A DNA stretch of 53,136 bases from Dactylosporangium siamense (lineage in GTDB: Bacteria; Actinomycetota; Actinomycetes; Mycobacteriales; Micromonosporaceae), in contig NZ_BONQ01000019.1 in the NCBI RefSeq assembly GCF_016862795.1, positions 1 to 53,136 of the forward strand, given 5' to 3'. Below the pieces are notes generated by a model, which had not been told where the DNA came from, did not search any database, and was given only the letters and a program-made list of their open reading frames with translations. Below are positions 1 to 10,040 of this stretch, piece by piece; position 1 is the first letter of the stretch, and the number at the start of each line of letters is the position of its first letter. The translations under genes and the position numbers were made by a program.

Positions 1-1
1 C

Positions 2-1771
2 GCGCCGACCGACGCGGCACCCGCCGAGACCTCCGCTCCCTACCTGGTGAGTGGCGTCACCACCCTCGACCAGCGCAACCAGATCGCGGCCACCGGTGCG
101 GCGATCGACAGCGTCGACCACGGCGTCGTCGACATCAGCGCGACCCCGTCGGAGGTGGCGAAGCTGCGGCAGCAGGGCTTCACCGTCACCCGGGCGCTGC
201 GACCCGCCACCCCGTCCGGCCCGGCCACGATCCTCGACTTCCCGTCGGCGGACTCGGGCTACCACAACTACGCGGAGATGACCGCCGAGCTCAACCAGGC
301 CGTCGCCGACCACCCGGCGATCCTGAGCCGGACCAGCCTCGGCAACTCCTACGAGGGCCGGTCCATCCCCGTCATCAAGATCTCGGACAACGTCGGCGTC
401 GACGAGAACGAGCCCGAGGTGATCTACACCGCGCACCAGCACGCCCGGGAGCACCTCACTGTCGAGATGGCGCTGTACCTGATCCGCCAGCTCACCGACG
501 GCTACGGCACCGACGCGCGGATCACGAACATCGTCAACTCGCGCGAGATCTGGATCGTGCCGGACATGAACCCCGACGGTGGCGAGTACGACATCGCGAC
601 CGGCGCCTACCGCTCCTGGCGCAAGAACCGCCAGCCGAACAGCGGCAGCAGCAACGTCGGCACCGACCTGAACCGCAACTGGTCCTACAACTTCGGCTGC
701 TGCGGCGGCTCGTCGGGCACCACCAGCTCGGAGACCTACCGCGGGCCGTCGGCGTTCTCCGCGCCGGAGACCCAGCGGGTGCGTGACTTCGTGCTCAGCC
801 GGCGGGTCGGCGGGGTGCAGCAGATCAAGACGCACATCGACTTCCACACCTACGGCAAGCTGGTGCTCTGGCCGTTCGGCTACACCACCGCCAACACCGC
901 GCCCGGCCTGGACGCCGACCAGGAGGCCACCTTCCGCACCCTCGGCATCCAGATGGCCGGCACCAACGGCTACACCCCGGAACAGGCCAGCGACCTGTAC
1001 ATCACCGACGGGTCCATCGACGACTGGATGTGGGGCGACCAGCGCATCTGGTCCTACACGTTCGAGATGTATCCGGGCAACTCCGGCGGCGGCGGCTTCT
1101 ACCCGCCCGACGAGGTCATCGCGGCGCAGACGGCACTCAACCGCGAGTCGAGCCTGCAGATCGCCGAGTACGCCGACTGCCCGTACCGGGTGATCGGCAA
1201 GGAGGCCCAGTACTGCGGGGCGAGCCCGGGCACCACCGTGTGGTCCGACGACTTCGAGACCAACCTGGGCTGGACGGTCAACCCGGCCAGCACGGACACG
1301 GCGACCAGCGGCGCCTGGGAGCGCGGTGACCCCGAGGCCACCGACTCCAGCGGCCCCAAGCAGCTCGGCACCACGGTCAGCGGCAGCAACGACCTGGTGA
1401 CGGCCCGCCTGGCCGGCGCGAGCGCCGGCGCCAACGACGTCGACGGCGGCACGACGAGCGTGCGCTCGCCGAGCATCACGCTGCCGGCGACCGGGACGCT
1501 GACGTTGAGCTACTCGTGGTACCTCGGCCACGGCAGCAACGCCTCGTCGGCCGACTTCCTCCGGATCAGCGTGGTCACGGGCAGCGGCACCACGGTGCTG
1601 TTCACGGCCGCGGGCGCCGCCACCGACCGGGACGCGTCCTGGGCGACCGGCAGCGTCAACCTGACCCCGTACGCGGGGCAGAGCGTCCAGATCCTGATCG
1701 AGGCCGCGGACGCCTCCACCGCGAGCCTGGTCGAGGCCGGCGTCGACAACGTCGTTGTCCGCCAGGCCTGA
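2..1771 (+). CDS. Secreted M14-family zinc carboxypeptidase, 5' end outside window
   Basis: The frame is open from base 2 (A-P-T-D-A-A-P...), so the gene begins before the window and the signal peptide is not visible; the GTG at 47 is internal. The catalytic domain carries the M14 zinc motif HARE (nt 440-451), the substrate Asp/Asn/Arg region DLNRNW, the third zinc ligand in HIDFHTYG (His at 845) and the catalytic Glu in YTFEMYP (nt 1064). After about residue 400 follows a beta-rich, roughly 160-residue C-terminal domain beginning [12 protein letters not shown], of the jelly-roll/MAM-like kind often appended to secreted actinobacterial peptidases. The expected role is extracellular removal of C-terminal residues from peptides. 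A strong hairpin follows the stop codon. Family assignment is firm; substrate preference cannot be read. Confidence 0.93.
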   Translation, partial: APTDAAPAETSAPYLVSGVTTLDQRNQIAATGAAIDSVDHGVVDISATPSEVAKLRQQGFTVTRALRPATPSGPATILDFPSADSGYHNYAEMTAELNQAVADHPAILSRTSLGNSYEGRSIPVIKISDNVGVDENEPEVIYTAHQHAREHLTVEMALYLIRQLTDGYGTDARITNIVNSREIWIVPDMNPDGGEYDIATGAYRSWRKNRQPNSGSSNVGTDLNRNWSYNFGCCGGSSGTTSSETYRGPSAFSAPETQRVRDFVLSRRVGGVQQIKTHIDFHTYGKLVLWPFGYTTANTAPGLDADQEATFRTLGIQMAGTNGYTPEQASDLYITDGSIDDWMWGDQRIWSYTFEMYPGNSGGGGFYPPDEVIAAQTALNRESSLQIAEYADCPYRVIGKEAQYCGASPGTTVWSDDFETNLGWTVNPASTDTATSGAWERGDPEATDSSGPKQLGTTVSGSNDLVTARLAGASAGANDVDGGTTSVRSPSITLPATGTLTLSYSWYLGHGSNASSADFLRISVVTGSGTTVLFTAAGAATDRDASWATGSVNLTPYAGQSVQILIEAADASTASLVEAGVDNVVVRQA

Positions 1772-1790
1772 CAGGCAGGCTTGAGAAACA

Positions 1791-1825
1791 GTGAGCCGCC
1801 CGTGTCTACGGCACGGGCGGCTCAC
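1791..1825 (+). terminator. Hairpin terminator after carboxypeptidase
   Basis: A perfect 14-bp inverted repeat (GTGAGCCGCCCGTG / CACGGGCGGCTCAC) with a 7-nt loop starts 20 nt after the peptidase stop and ends 15 nt before the sigma-factor start. There is no U-tract, as usual for actinomycete terminators. Confidence 0.75.
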
Positions 1826-1840
1826 CGCGTCTGTAGGGGC

Positions 1841-2344
1841 GTGACGTTCGAGGAGTACGCGTTCGCCCGCACCGCGGCGCTGGTGCGCTTCGCCCGGCTG
1901 CTGACCGGCGACGAGCACCGCGCCGAGGACCTGGTGCAGGACGTCCTCGCCAGGGCGTACGCCCGCTGGGGCCGGATCTCGCGCACCGACCGCCCGGACG
2001 TCTACGTCCGCCGGATGCTGGTCAACGCCCACCACTCGTGGTGGCGGCGGCGCAGCAGCGGGGAGGTGTCCGTGGCGGCGCCGGGGGAGCGGCCCACGAC
2101 CACGGACGAGGCGGCCGAGGTCGCCGAGCGCGACGCGCTGTGGCGGCTGGTCCGCGACCTGCCCGCGCGCCAGCGCACCGTGATCGTCCTGCGCTACTAC
2201 GAGGACCTGGACGACGCGCGCATCGCGGAGATCCTGGACTGCTCGACCGGCACGGTGCGCACCCACGCGAAGCGGGCGCTGACGGCGCTGCGCGAGCGGC
2301 AGGGCGCGGCCGTGCCGGCGACCACAACCACCGGAGGTTTCTGA
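1841..2344 (+). CDS. SigE-family ECF RNA polymerase sigma factor
   Basis: A 167-residue protein with sigma-70 region 2 (about residues 5-70, AEDLVQDVLARAYARW then DVYVRRMLVNAHHSWWRRR) and region 4 helix-turn-helix (about 105-160, LPARQRTVIVLRYYEDL and CSTGTVRTHAKRAL). Size and motifs fit the streptomycete SigE-like ECF group that directs core polymerase to stress or envelope promoters. The GTG at 1841 is chosen because AGGGG lies just upstream and it starts right before the conserved TFEEYAFARTAAL; an earlier in-frame TTG at 1781 would put the terminator hairpin inside the gene. The stop overlaps the next start (TGATG), so both are translationally coupled, consistent with a sigma/anti-sigma pair. 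Confidence 0.9.
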   Translation: MTFEEYAFARTAALVRFARLLTGDEHRAEDLVQDVLARAYARWGRISRTDRPDVYVRRMLVNAHHSWWRRRSSGEVSVAAPGERPTTTDEAAEVAERDALWRLVRDLPARQRTVIVLRYYEDLDDARIAEILDCSTGTVRTHAKRALTALRERQGAAVPATTTTGGF

Positions 2345-3375
2345 TGAGCACCGATCTCGACCAGCGGCTCGCTGCGACGCTGCGGGACCGCGCCGGCGGT
2401 GACGTGGATCCGGCACCGATCGTGGCGTGGGCCCGCCACCGTGGCGGCCGGCTGCGGTTCCGGCGCCGGATGCTGGCCGGAGCCGCCGCCGGGTGCACTG
2501 TCGTGCTCGCGGCGGTGGCGTTGGTACGGGTGGAGCCCCGGCCGCACACCCCGGCCATGCCACCCAGCACGCTCGCGCTGCCCGTGGCCCCCGGCCTGCC
2601 CGGTGCGCTGCAACGCCCCGGCGCGGTCGGTGCCGACCCCGGCGTGGTGCACTTCTCCGCCGACGACGTGCTCGGCGGCGCCGAGTACGCCACGTGGCAG
2701 GCCGGCCGTGGCACGGAGAGCGTCGAGATCCCGAACAAGGCCCGGGTCCTGCTCGCCACCGACGTCGCGGCGCTCGACGCGGCGGGGCTGCACCTGGCCT
2801 CGGCGAGGCAGCCGCGGCCACCGGTCGACGTGCTGGTCGGTGACCGTCCGGGGACGGCGTGGTCGGACGCGGCGCCGACCGGCGGCGGCACCCTGTGGAC
2901 CGTCCGCTGGCAACCGGCCGGCGGCCTGTGGGCGCAGCTCGACCTGTACACCGGCGAGCGCGGCGAGGCGACCGCCGCCGCGGCCCGGGTGCGCTTCGAC
3001 GCCGCCCACCGGTGCGTGGTGCCGTTCCGCCTGGACGTGCTGCCGGTGGGGGCCCGGATCCGCGAGTGCTCGGTCCGCCTCGGCGCGGGCGGCTTCGTCT
3101 CGGGCGCCCTCATCGTCGACGGCGGCGGCGGCCGCTGGCTGGCGGTCCGGGCGGAGCGCCGGCCGCCCGGCGTGGGGGAGAGCGGCGGTGACCTGGTGGC
3201 GGGGCCGTACCGGGTCAGGCGCGTCATCGACGGCCAGCTCGAGATGCTGGTCCAGCAGTGCCTCGTCGACGCGTTTCTCGCCGACCGCGGCGACGACTTC
3301 ACCGAGCAGGACGCGCTCACCGTCCTCGGCGGCTACCGACCCGCGCTGGACCTGGACCATCCGGACACCTGGTGA
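2344..3375 (+). CDS. Membrane protein coupled to ECF sigma factor, putative anti-sigma partner
   Basis: 343 residues. The N-terminal ~38 residues are hydrophilic and cytoplasmic (MSTDLDQRLAATLRDRAGG...), followed by a basic patch and one transmembrane segment (about 40-62, MLAGAAAGCTVVLAAVALVRV), then a large extracytoplasmic region that I do not recognise. The start overlaps the sigma-factor stop by one base. Topology and coupling match single-pass anti-sigma-like proteins in SigE-family operons, but no zinc-binding HxxxCxxC motif is present in the cytoplasmic part, so anti-sigma function is inference from position only. Confidence 0.75.
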   Translation: MSTDLDQRLAATLRDRAGGDVDPAPIVAWARHRGGRLRFRRRMLAGAAAGCTVVLAAVALVRVEPRPHTPAMPPSTLALPVAPGLPGALQRPGAVGADPGVVHFSADDVLGGAEYATWQAGRGTESVEIPNKARVLLATDVAALDAAGLHLASARQPRPPVDVLVGDRPGTAWSDAAPTGGGTLWTVRWQPAGGLWAQLDLYTGERGEATAAAARVRFDAAHRCVVPFRLDVLPVGARIRECSVRLGAGGFVSGALIVDGGGGRWLAVRAERRPPGVGESGGDLVAGPYRVRRVIDGQLEMLVQQCLVDAFLADRGDDFTEQDALTVLGGYRPALDLDHPDTW

Positions 3376-3448
3376 CACCCAATCCCCGTTTTCCTCCTCC
3401 TTTTCAGGTGATTTCTTCTAGATTGCCCGAAGAGGAGCGGGGGTCGAG

Positions 3449-5749
3449 ATGGTGTTCGGCAGGCTGCTGGCGGCGGTGCTGATGGCGGGTGCCTGCGGGC
3501 CGGTGGCGGTCGCGGCGCCCGCGACCGCGGCCACCGGCGTCGCGACCGAGTTCGTGGCCACGGTCCAACCCGGATGGGCCGGCATCGGCGACCTCCAGTC
3601 GCTGGTGCTCATGTTCATCCACGACGCTCCGGGCAACCCCGCGGTCTCGGAGGGCAACGGCGCGACGTTCACCGTGCCGGTGGACATCGAGGTCGACGAC
3701 GGTCACCCCAACTGGTGGCAGAGCACCTGCACCGGGCCGGTGACCGTGACGAAGGCGATCGTCGCCGGCGTCACCAAGGTCACCGTCGGCGGGGCGGCCG
3801 TGGCCAACGGGGACTCCTGCGACGTCCGCGTCGACATCACCAGCAGCGTCGCCAAGTACACCCTCTTCGCCGACGAGACCGTCAGCGCGCCGACCGCCGG
3901 CCTGTGGCACCTGTTCGGCGACCAGGGCATCTTCTTCCTGTCACCGCCGGAGCTGACCGCGAGCTTCGCCGCCGCCACCATCAACCCGGGCGGCACCACG
4001 ATGCTGAACGTCCGCATCGACCGCACCGACAACACCGTGCCGAGCCTGCCGGGGTTCCAGAACGCCAACTACATGCTCACCCTCCCCGCCGGCCTGACCG
4101 TCGCCGCCGGGACGCCGGTGGTCGCCGACTGCGGCGGCGGCCCGGTGCTGACGGCCGCGGGCAGCACGATCACGCTGACCGGCAACACGGTCACGGTCAC
4201 GGACCCCTGCGCCGTGCAGGTCCCCGTCACCGCACCGGCCGCGCAGCTGTTCGACGTCGACGACCTCGGCTTCACCTCCACCGGGCGGGCCACCCTCGTC
4301 GCCGACCTCGACGCCGACGTGTCCTGCTCCGACGTGGTGCTGTGCGGCTCGCCGACCCTGACCGTGGGCACCCCGGCACCGCCGGTGCCCCCGCCGCCGC
4401 CGGCTCCCGCCGTGACCGTCCCGGCCGCACCGGCCGCGCCGACGGCCACCGCCGCGCCGGGCGAGGCGACCGTCACCTGGACCGCGCCGGCGTCCACCGG
4501 CGGGTCGGCGGTCACCTCGTACACCGTGCGGGCCTTCCGCGACGGCAGCCCGGTCACGGGCAGGACGTGCACGCTCGGCGCCCCGTTCACGGCGCCGCTG
4601 CGGTGCACGGTCGGGTCGCTCACCAACGGCACCGCGTACACGTTCCGGGTCACCGCGACCAACGCCGCCGGCTCCGGGTCCGCCTCCGGCGACTCGGCAC
4701 CCGTCACGCCGCGGGCCGCCACGACCGCCCCGGGCGCACCCGTCGCGGCCGCCGCCGTGCCGGGCAACGGTGCCGCGACCGCCACGTGGACCGCGCCGCC
4801 GTCCGACGGCGGGTCGCCGGTCACCACGTACACGGCGCAGGCCTACCGCGACGACCAGCCGGTGGCGGGCGCGGCCTGCACCATCGCCGCGTCGCCGCCG
4901 CTGGCGTGCACCATCACGGGCCTGACGAACGGCACCACGTATCAGATCCGGGTCCGCGCCACCAACCTCGCCGGCACGTCGACCGGCAGCGCCCCGGCGA
5001 CCGTCGTCCCGCTCGCGCCGCCGGCCGTCCCGGGCGGGGTCACGGCCACCGGCGGCACCTCGTCCATCACCGTCGACTGGACCGCGTCCGCGTCCTCCGC
5101 CGGCGCCGCCGTCACCGGCTACACGGTCACCGCCGCGCCGGGGCCGTCCACCTGCACGACCCGCGTCACCGACCCGGACCCGACCCGCTGCGTCCTCGGC
5201 GGGGTCGCCGGCACCACGTACACGTTCACGGTCGTCGCCGACTCCGCCAGCGGCCCGTCGGACCCGAGCGCGCCGTCGGGCCCGGCAACCGTCGCGGCTC
5301 CGGTCGCCCCGCCGACCCCACCGCGGACCACGCTCGAGCTGACCACCGACAAGGGCCGCATCGACACCGCCGCGCCGGGGGAGCAGCTCGTCGTCATCGG
5401 CAACGGGTTCGCCGCCCACTCCACCGCCACCATCACCATCTACTCCGACCCGGTCAACCTCGGCACCGTGGTCACCGACGAGCACGGCGACTTCACCAGA
5501 CCGGTCACCATCCCGGCCGGTCTGGCCGCGGGCGGCCACGCGGTCGTCGCCCAGGGCGTCGACCCGGACGGCCACCAGCACGCGATGCGCCTGGACGTCA
5601 CCGTGACCACCGCCCTCGCGGTGACCGGCCCCGCCACGCCCCGCCTGCTGCTCACCGGCCTGCTGGCCCTCACCGCCGGCGTGGCCCTGCTGCGCACCCG
5701 CCGCCGCCCCACCACGCACCTGCTGCCGCCGGGCGTCGCGTACAACTGA
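3449..5749 (+). CDS. Secreted fibronectin type III repeat protein with LAVTG sortase signal
   Basis: 766 residues. Signal peptide at 1-28 (MVFGRLLAAVLMAGACG...ATAA), then about 290 residues of unrecognised beta-rich sequence, a proline-rich linker (PPVPPPPPAPAV), three fibronectin type III domains (about 327-422, 425-520 and 523-615; repeated pattern TWTAP...YTV...T-N-G-T-x-Y), and an IPT/Ig-like module (about 635-715). The C-terminus is a sorting signal: LAVTG at residues 723-727 (nt 5615-5629), a hydrophobic segment and RTRRRP. LAxTG is the motif used by class E sortases in high-GC actinobacteria, so covalent cell-wall anchoring is expected. It probably acts in surface adhesion or matrix contact. 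A gap of 73 nt from the preceding gene leaves room for its own promoter. Confidence 0.88.
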   Translation: MVFGRLLAAVLMAGACGPVAVAAPATAATGVATEFVATVQPGWAGIGDLQSLVLMFIHDAPGNPAVSEGNGATFTVPVDIEVDDGHPNWWQSTCTGPVTVTKAIVAGVTKVTVGGAAVANGDSCDVRVDITSSVAKYTLFADETVSAPTAGLWHLFGDQGIFFLSPPELTASFAAATINPGGTTMLNVRIDRTDNTVPSLPGFQNANYMLTLPAGLTVAAGTPVVADCGGGPVLTAAGSTITLTGNTVTVTDPCAVQVPVTAPAAQLFDVDDLGFTSTGRATLVADLDADVSCSDVVLCGSPTLTVGTPAPPVPPPPPAPAVTVPAAPAAPTATAAPGEATVTWTAPASTGGSAVTSYTVRAFRDGSPVTGRTCTLGAPFTAPLRCTVGSLTNGTAYTFRVTATNAAGSGSASGDSAPVTPRAATTAPGAPVAAAAVPGNGAATATWTAPPSDGGSPVTTYTAQAYRDDQPVAGAACTIAASPPLACTITGLTNGTTYQIRVRATNLAGTSTGSAPATVVPLAPPAVPGGVTATGGTSSITVDWTASASSAGAAVTGYTVTAAPGPSTCTTRVTDPDPTRCVLGGVAGTTYTFTVVADSASGPSDPSAPSGPATVAAPVAPPTPPRTTLELTTDKGRIDTAAPGEQLVVIGNGFAAHSTATITIYSDPVNLGTVVTDEHGDFTRPVTIPAGLAAGGHAVVAQGVDPDGHQHAMRLDVTVTTALAVTGPATPRLLLTGLLALTAGVALLRTRRRPTTHLLPPGVAYN

Positions 5750-5761
5750 CCGGGGCCGGGA

Positions 5762-5780
5762 GCCCGGCTGTGCGCCGGGC
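5762..5780. terminator. Hairpin between convergent genes
   Basis: GCCCGGC-tgtgc-GCCGGGC forms a perfect 7-bp stem with a 5-nt loop in the 58-nt space between the LAVTG protein stop and the convergent cysA stop. It could end transcription from both sides. Confidence 0.55.
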
Positions 5781-5807
5781 CGTCGCCGTTGCCGGAAACC
5801 TGGTTGG

Positions 5808-6818
5808 TCAGTGGCTGGAGGTGGCCACCTCGAGCGGGACCTCGGCCGGGACCGGGCCGGCGGGAGTGGTGGGGCTGCCCGGGGTGATCCGCAGGTGCAC
5901 CGTCGTGCCGACGTCGAGGCCGAGCGCGAGGAACTCGTTGCGGGTCAGCGTGACGATGACGGCCTGGCCGGTCGCGGTGGTCACGTCGATGCGGATCTCG
6001 AAGCCGATCCGGGTGATGCGCGAGACCTGGCCGGCGACGTCGTCGGGGCCGGCGGGGGTGGTGCTGATCTGCAGGTCGTGCGGGCGCACCAGGTGGTCGC
6101 CGAGCTGCGTGACCGGGCCGAGGAACCGCATGACGAAGTCGTTGGCCGGGCGGTCGTACAGGTCGTCGGGGGAGCCGATCTGCTCGATGCGCCCGTCGTT
6201 GATGACCACGATCTCGTCGGCGACCTCGAGGGCCTCCTCCTGGTCGTGGGTGACGAAGACGGTGGTGACCTCGACCTCGTCGTGCAGCCGGCGCAGCCAG
6301 TCGCGCAGCTCCTTGCGGACCTTCGCGTCCAGGGCGCCGAACGGCTCGTCGAGCAGCAGCACCGTCGGCTTGATGGCGAGGGCCCGGGCCAGGGCCATGC
6401 GCTGGCGCTGGCCGCCGGACAGCTGTGCGGGCAGCCGGTCGGCGAACTGCTGCAGGTGCACGAGCTTGAGCAGCTCGTCGACCCGCTCCGCGATCTCGTC
6501 CTTGGGGCGCTTGCGGATCTGCAGGCCGAAGGCGACGTTGCGGCGCACCGACATGTGCTTGAACGCGGCGTAGTGCTGGAACACGAAGCCGACGTTGCGC
6601 TTCTGCGGCGGCAGGTCGGTGGCGTCGATGCCCTCGATCTCGACCCGGCCGGTGTCGGCGCGTTCGAGGCCGGCGATGATGCGCAGCAGGGTGGACTTGC
6701 CGCCGCCGGACGGGCCGAGCAGTGCCGTGAGCCGGCCCGAGGGGATGCTCACCGTGACGTTGTCGAGCGCGACGAAGTCCCCGAAGCGCTTGCCGACTCC
6801 TGCGATTTCGATGCTCAA
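5808..6818 (-). CDS. cysA: Sulfate/thiosulfate ABC transporter ATP-binding protein CysA
   Basis: 336 residues. Walker [10 protein letters not shown] (35-43), Q-loop in FVFQHYAAF, signature [15 protein letters not shown], Walker [13 protein letters not shown] and the H-loop THDQEEAL are all intact. A C-terminal TOBE-like domain (about 235-330) is present, as in CysA/MalK-type ATPases. It powers sulfate import by CysTW. A TTG start at 6818 is chosen: it overlaps the cysW stop (TTGA) and has AGGAAG five bases upstream; no ATG or GTG is correctly placed. Last gene of the rrf2-sbp-cysT-cysW-cysA operon. Confidence 0.93.
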   Translation of the reverse strand: MSIEIAGVGKRFGDFVALDNVTVSIPSGRLTALLGPSGGGKSTLLRIIAGLERADTGRVEIEGIDATDLPPQKRNVGFVFQHYAAFKHMSVRRNVAFGLQIRKRPKDEIAERVDELLKLVHLQQFADRLPAQLSGGQRQRMALARALAIKPTVLLLDEPFGALDAKVRKELRDWLRRLHDEVEVTTVFVTHDQEEALEVADEIVVINDGRIEQIGSPDDLYDRPANDFVMRFLGPVTQLGDHLVRPHDLQISTTPAGPDDVAGQVSRITRIGFEIRIDVTTATGQAVIVTLTRNEFLALGLDVGTTVHLRITPGSPTTPAGPVPAEVPLEVATSSH

Positions 6819-7681
6819 CGGTCTTCCTTCGGCCGGAGGACGGATACGACGATGATGCTTGCCACGGCGACGAGGGCGAGCAGGAACGCGGTGGCGTAGG
6901 CGCCGCCCTTGTCGAAGTTCAGGTACTTCTCCTCGACCACCAGCGGTGCGGTGCGGGTGAGTCCCAGCACGTTGCCCGACACGATCTTCACGGCGCCGAA
7001 CTCGCCGAGCGACCGGGCGAGGCTCAGCACGACGCCGTAGATGATGCCCCACTTGATCGAGGGCAGGGTGATGCGGCGGAAGGTCTGCCAGGCGTTGGCG
7101 CCGAGGCTGCGGGCGGCCTGCTCCTGCTCCTCGCCGACCTCCTCGAGCACCGGCACGACCTCGCGGATGACCAGCGGCAGGGCCACGAAGACGGTGGCCA
7201 TGACCATGCCGGCCTCGGCGAAGATGATCTGCAGGCCCCAGCTCTCCAGGGTCGGGCCGAACCAGCCGTTGCGGCCGCCGTAGACCAGCACCAGGGAGAG
7301 GCCCACGACCACGGGCGACACCGACAGCGGCACGTCGAGCAGGGCGTTGAGGAACCGCTTGCCGGGGAAGCGGTAGCGCACGAGCAGGATCGAGATGGTG
7401 ACGCCGAAGACCGTGTTGATGATGACGGAGATGATGGCGATCTCGACCGACAGGTGCAGCGCGTGCACGATGTCGGGGTCGGTGAGGATCGCCCGCAGGT
7501 CGTCGAAGCCCTTCTTGAAGGTGTTCTGGCCGACCAGGTACACCGGCCAGGCCACCAGGAAGAACAGGTAGGTGACGACGACGAGCCGGATCAGGTAGGT
7601 GACCGGGCCGCGCTTGCGGGTCCAGGCCTTGCCGGCGGACGCCTTCTTCACCGGGGCGGGCTTCACCAGGGTGTCAGCCAC
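6815..7681 (-). CDS. cysW: Sulfate ABC transporter permease CysW
   Basis: 288 residues with six predicted transmembrane helices and the cytoplasmic EAA loop ([20 protein letters not shown]) that docks on CysA. The motif [17 protein letters not shown] is characteristic of CysW permeases. The start overlaps the cysT stop by 8 nt and its stop overlaps the cysA start by 4 nt, showing tight translational coupling. Confidence 0.94.
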   Translation of the reverse strand: MADTLVKPAPVKKASAGKAWTRKRGPVTYLIRLVVVTYLFFLVAWPVYLVGQNTFKKGFDDLRAILTDPDIVHALHLSVEIAIISVIINTVFGVTISILLVRYRFPGKRFLNALLDVPLSVSPVVVGLSLVLVYGGRNGWFGPTLESWGLQIIFAEAGMVMATVFVALPLVIREVVPVLEEVGEEQEQAARSLGANAWQTFRRITLPSIKWGIIYGVVLSLARSLGEFGAVKIVSGNVLGLTRTAPLVVEEKYLNFDKGGAYATAFLLALVAVASIIVVSVLRPKEDR

Positions 7682-8531
7682 GGCGCACCGTCCTTCGCTG
7701 GATCACGTCGAGGATCACGATGACGGCGAACGAGATCACCAGCAGGACGGTGGCGACCGCCGCCGCGTTCTCCAGGTGGTCGTTCTCGATGCTGCTGAAG
7801 ATGCGCACCGAGGTCACCTCGGTGCGCATCGGGAGGTTGCCCGACAGCAGGACCAGCGAGCCGTACTCGCTGACGCCGCGGGCGAAGGACAGCGCGGCCC
7901 CGGCGGTGATCGCCGGGGTGAGGCTGGGCAGGATGACCTTCCAGAAGATCGTGAACCGGCTGGCGCCGAGCGAGGCGGCGGCCTCCTCGACGTCCTGGTC
8001 GATCTCGGCGAGCACCGGCTGCACGGTCCGCACGATGAACGGCAGCGTCACGAACAGGAACGCGACGAAGACCGCGGTCCGCGTGTTGGCGATGTCGATG
8101 CCGAGCGGGCTGTTCGGTCCGTACAGCGACAGCAGCACCAGGCCGGCGACGATCGTCGGCAGCGCGAACGGGATGTCGACGAGCACCTCGAGGACCCGCT
8201 TGCCGAAGAACCGGTCCCGGACCAGCACCCAGGCGATGAGCGTGCCCATCACGACGTTGACCAGCGTGACGCCGATCGAGGTGAAGACGGTGAGCTCGAT
8301 CGAGGCGAGCGTCTGTTCGGCGGTGATCGCCTCCCAGAAGCCGCTCCACCCCTCGGAACCGGCGACCGCGATGACCGCGGCGAGCGGGATGAGCACCAGG
8401 AGGCTGAACCACAGCATCGCGACCCCGAGCCCGAGCCCGGAGACGCGTGTGAGGGGGTGGCCGGAAACGGCCGACCGGGCCGGCCGGCGGTTGCCCGCCG
8501 GCCGACCCGAGTCAACGGTCGCGGATGTCAC
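7674..8531 (-). CDS. cysT: Sulfate ABC transporter permease CysT
   Basis: 285 residues, six predicted membrane helices, with the permease EAA loop DVEEAAASLGASRFTIFWK and the CysT-typical SFARGVSEYGSLVLLSGN. The N-terminal 25 residues are a hydrophilic, Arg/Pro-rich lead. GTG at 8531 overlaps the stop of the binding-protein gene by 4 nt. It pairs with CysW to form the sulfate channel. Confidence 0.94.
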   Translation of the reverse strand: MTSATVDSGRPAGNRRPARSAVSGHPLTRVSGLGLGVAMLWFSLLVLIPLAAVIAVAGSEGWSGFWEAITAEQTLASIELTVFTSIGVTLVNVVMGTLIAWVLVRDRFFGKRVLEVLVDIPFALPTIVAGLVLLSLYGPNSPLGIDIANTRTAVFVAFLFVTLPFIVRTVQPVLAEIDQDVEEAAASLGASRFTIFWKVILPSLTPAITAGAALSFARGVSEYGSLVLLSGNLPMRTEVTSVRIFSSIENDHLENAAAVATVLLVISFAVIVILDVIQRRTVRRG

Positions 8532-9565
8532 TTGGCTTTGCCCGACGCGGCGATGATCTTCACGATCAGGCCCTCTTTCTCGTCGAAGAACTTCTTGGAG
8601 AGCTTCGACCAGCTCTCGAAGTCCTTGTCGACGGTGAGCAGCTTCTTCGGCGTCGGGAACGGGCTGTTCGGGTCGATGGCACCCTCGACGCCCTTGGTGT
8701 CGACGCCGGAGATGATCGGCCGGAAGCCCTTGAGCACGAACTGGCGCTGACCGTTGGTGCTCAGCACGAAGTCGAGCCAGTCCTTCGCCTTCGGGTTGGC
8801 GTTGGTGAGGATCGCGCCCGGGTTCTCGATCAGGATCGTGGTGTCCGGGTAGACCCAGTCCAGCTTCTCGCCGCTCTGGCGGGCCAGGATCGCCTCGTTC
8901 TCGTAGGCGAGCAGGACGTCGCCGGTGCCGCCGATGAACGCGGTGGTGGCGTCACGGCCGCTGCCCGGGAGGGCGACGACGTTGCCGAAGAGCTTGGTGA
9001 GGAACTCGCCGGCCTGCGCGTCGGTGCCACCGTTGGCGGTGATGTGTCCCCACGCGGCCAGGGCGTTCCAGCGGGCCGCGCCGGAGGAGGCCGGGTTCGG
9101 GGTGACGATGCCGATGCCGGGCTTGATCAGGTCGTCCCAGCCCTTGATGTTCTTCGGGTTGCCGGGGCGCACCGCGAGGACCACGACCGAGGAGGACACG
9201 ATGCCCTTGGTGGGGCCGGCGTTCCAGGTCGGGTCGACCAGCTTGGCGTCGACCAGGCGGGTCACGTCGCTGGACACCGAGAAGTGCACGTAGTCGGCCT
9301 TGAGGCCGGCCACGACCGCGCGGCTCTGGTCGCCGGAGGCGCCGTAGGAGGTCTGGAACTTGACGCCCTTGCCCGCCGGGGTCTTGTTGAACTCCGTGGC
9401 GATGGCCTTGTTCGCGGCCTCAGGCACCGCGAAGCCGACGATGCTGAGCGTGGTCGACTCGCCGCTGGCGCCGCCGGCGTCCTTCGCCGTGGTCCCCGCG
9501 CACGCCGACAGCAGTAAGCCGGCGGCGAGCATGAGAGCGGCGGTCGCTCTGATCGGGTGCTTCAT
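8528..9565 (-). CDS. Sulfate-binding lipoprotein of the cys ABC transporter
   Basis: 345 residues. Lipoprotein signal peptide with lipobox LSAC (Cys22), followed by a Thr/Gly/Ser linker and a class II periplasmic-binding fold. The Sbp/CysP family signatures are visible: VGFAVPEAANKAI, FQTSYGASGDQSRAV, ADYVHFSVSSDVTRLVD, TPNPASSGAARWNALAAWG and LAYENEAI. It captures sulfate (or thiosulfate) outside the membrane and hands it to CysTW. GGAGG lies 11 nt before the ATG. The gene follows rrf2 after 20 nt and overlaps cysT. Confidence 0.94.
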   Translation of the reverse strand: MKHPIRATAALMLAAGLLLSACAGTTAKDAGGASGESTTLSIVGFAVPEAANKAIATEFNKTPAGKGVKFQTSYGASGDQSRAVVAGLKADYVHFSVSSDVTRLVDAKLVDPTWNAGPTKGIVSSSVVVLAVRPGNPKNIKGWDDLIKPGIGIVTPNPASSGAARWNALAAWGHITANGGTDAQAGEFLTKLFGNVVALPGSGRDATTAFIGGTGDVLLAYENEAILARQSGEKLDWVYPDTTILIENPGAILTNANPKAKDWLDFVLSTNGQRQFVLKGFRPIISGVDTKGVEGAIDPNSPFPTPKKLLTVDKDFESWSKLSKKFFDEKEGLIVKIIAASGKAK

Positions 9566-9585
9566 GGGGAACCTGTCCTCCTGGG

Positions 9586-10014
9586 TCAGCGATGCGCAAG
9601 GGGGTCGTGCGGTGATTCGTCTGCGAGCAGGTCGGCGAGCGTGGCCTGATCGACGATCTCGTTGACGGCGGTGTCCACCGACAGCCAGACCCTCTGTAGG
9701 CCGCGCCCGACCCCTTCGTACGTGGCCTGCTGGGTTGGCAGTCCCCGCACCGTGGTCAGTGCGCCGTTCATGGCGCGCAGGATCTCGCCCACCGTGATGG
9801 CTGCCGCCGGGCGGGCGAGGCCGTAGCCGCGCTCGGTGCCGCGGTGGCTGTGGACCAGCCCGACGCGGCGCAGTTCGAGAAGGACCGTCTGCAGCGAGCC
9901 GATGGACATCTGCTCGCTCTGTGCCAGCTCCGCTGCCGTGATCCGGCCCGGGTCCGCTGCCGCGATGGCGAGCATGGCCCGGATCGCATAGTCGGCCCGC
10001 ACGGAGATGTGCAC
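9586..10014 (-). CDS. Rrf2-family transcriptional regulator of the sulfate operon
   Basis: 142 residues with the Rrf2 winged helix at the N-terminus (ISVRADYAIRAMLAIA..., recognition region AQSEQMSIGSLQTVLLELRRVGLV and wing HRGTERGYGLARPA). There are no cysteines, so the [2Fe-2S] cluster of IscR/NsrR/RsrR is absent; this fits the CymR-like branch that senses sulfur status through partner proteins. As first gene of the sulfate-import operon it most likely autoregulates the operon. GTG start at 10014 with GGGGGACC upstream. Confidence 0.9.
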   Translation of the reverse strand: MHISVRADYAIRAMLAIAAADPGRITAAELAQSEQMSIGSLQTVLLELRRVGLVHSHRGTERGYGLARPAAAITVGEILRAMNGALTTVRGLPTQQATYEGVGRGLQRVWLSVDTAVNEIVDQATLADLLADESPHDPLAHR

Positions 10015-10040
10015 TTCAAGGTCCCCCGTTGTGCTGCCAT

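Noticed and set aside
3574-6573. 999-codon open frame on the + strand across the FN3 gene and into cysA
   Set aside because: It runs in another frame of two well-supported genes, is Arg/His/Gly-rich without domains, and reflects the lack of AT-rich stops in GC-rich DNA.
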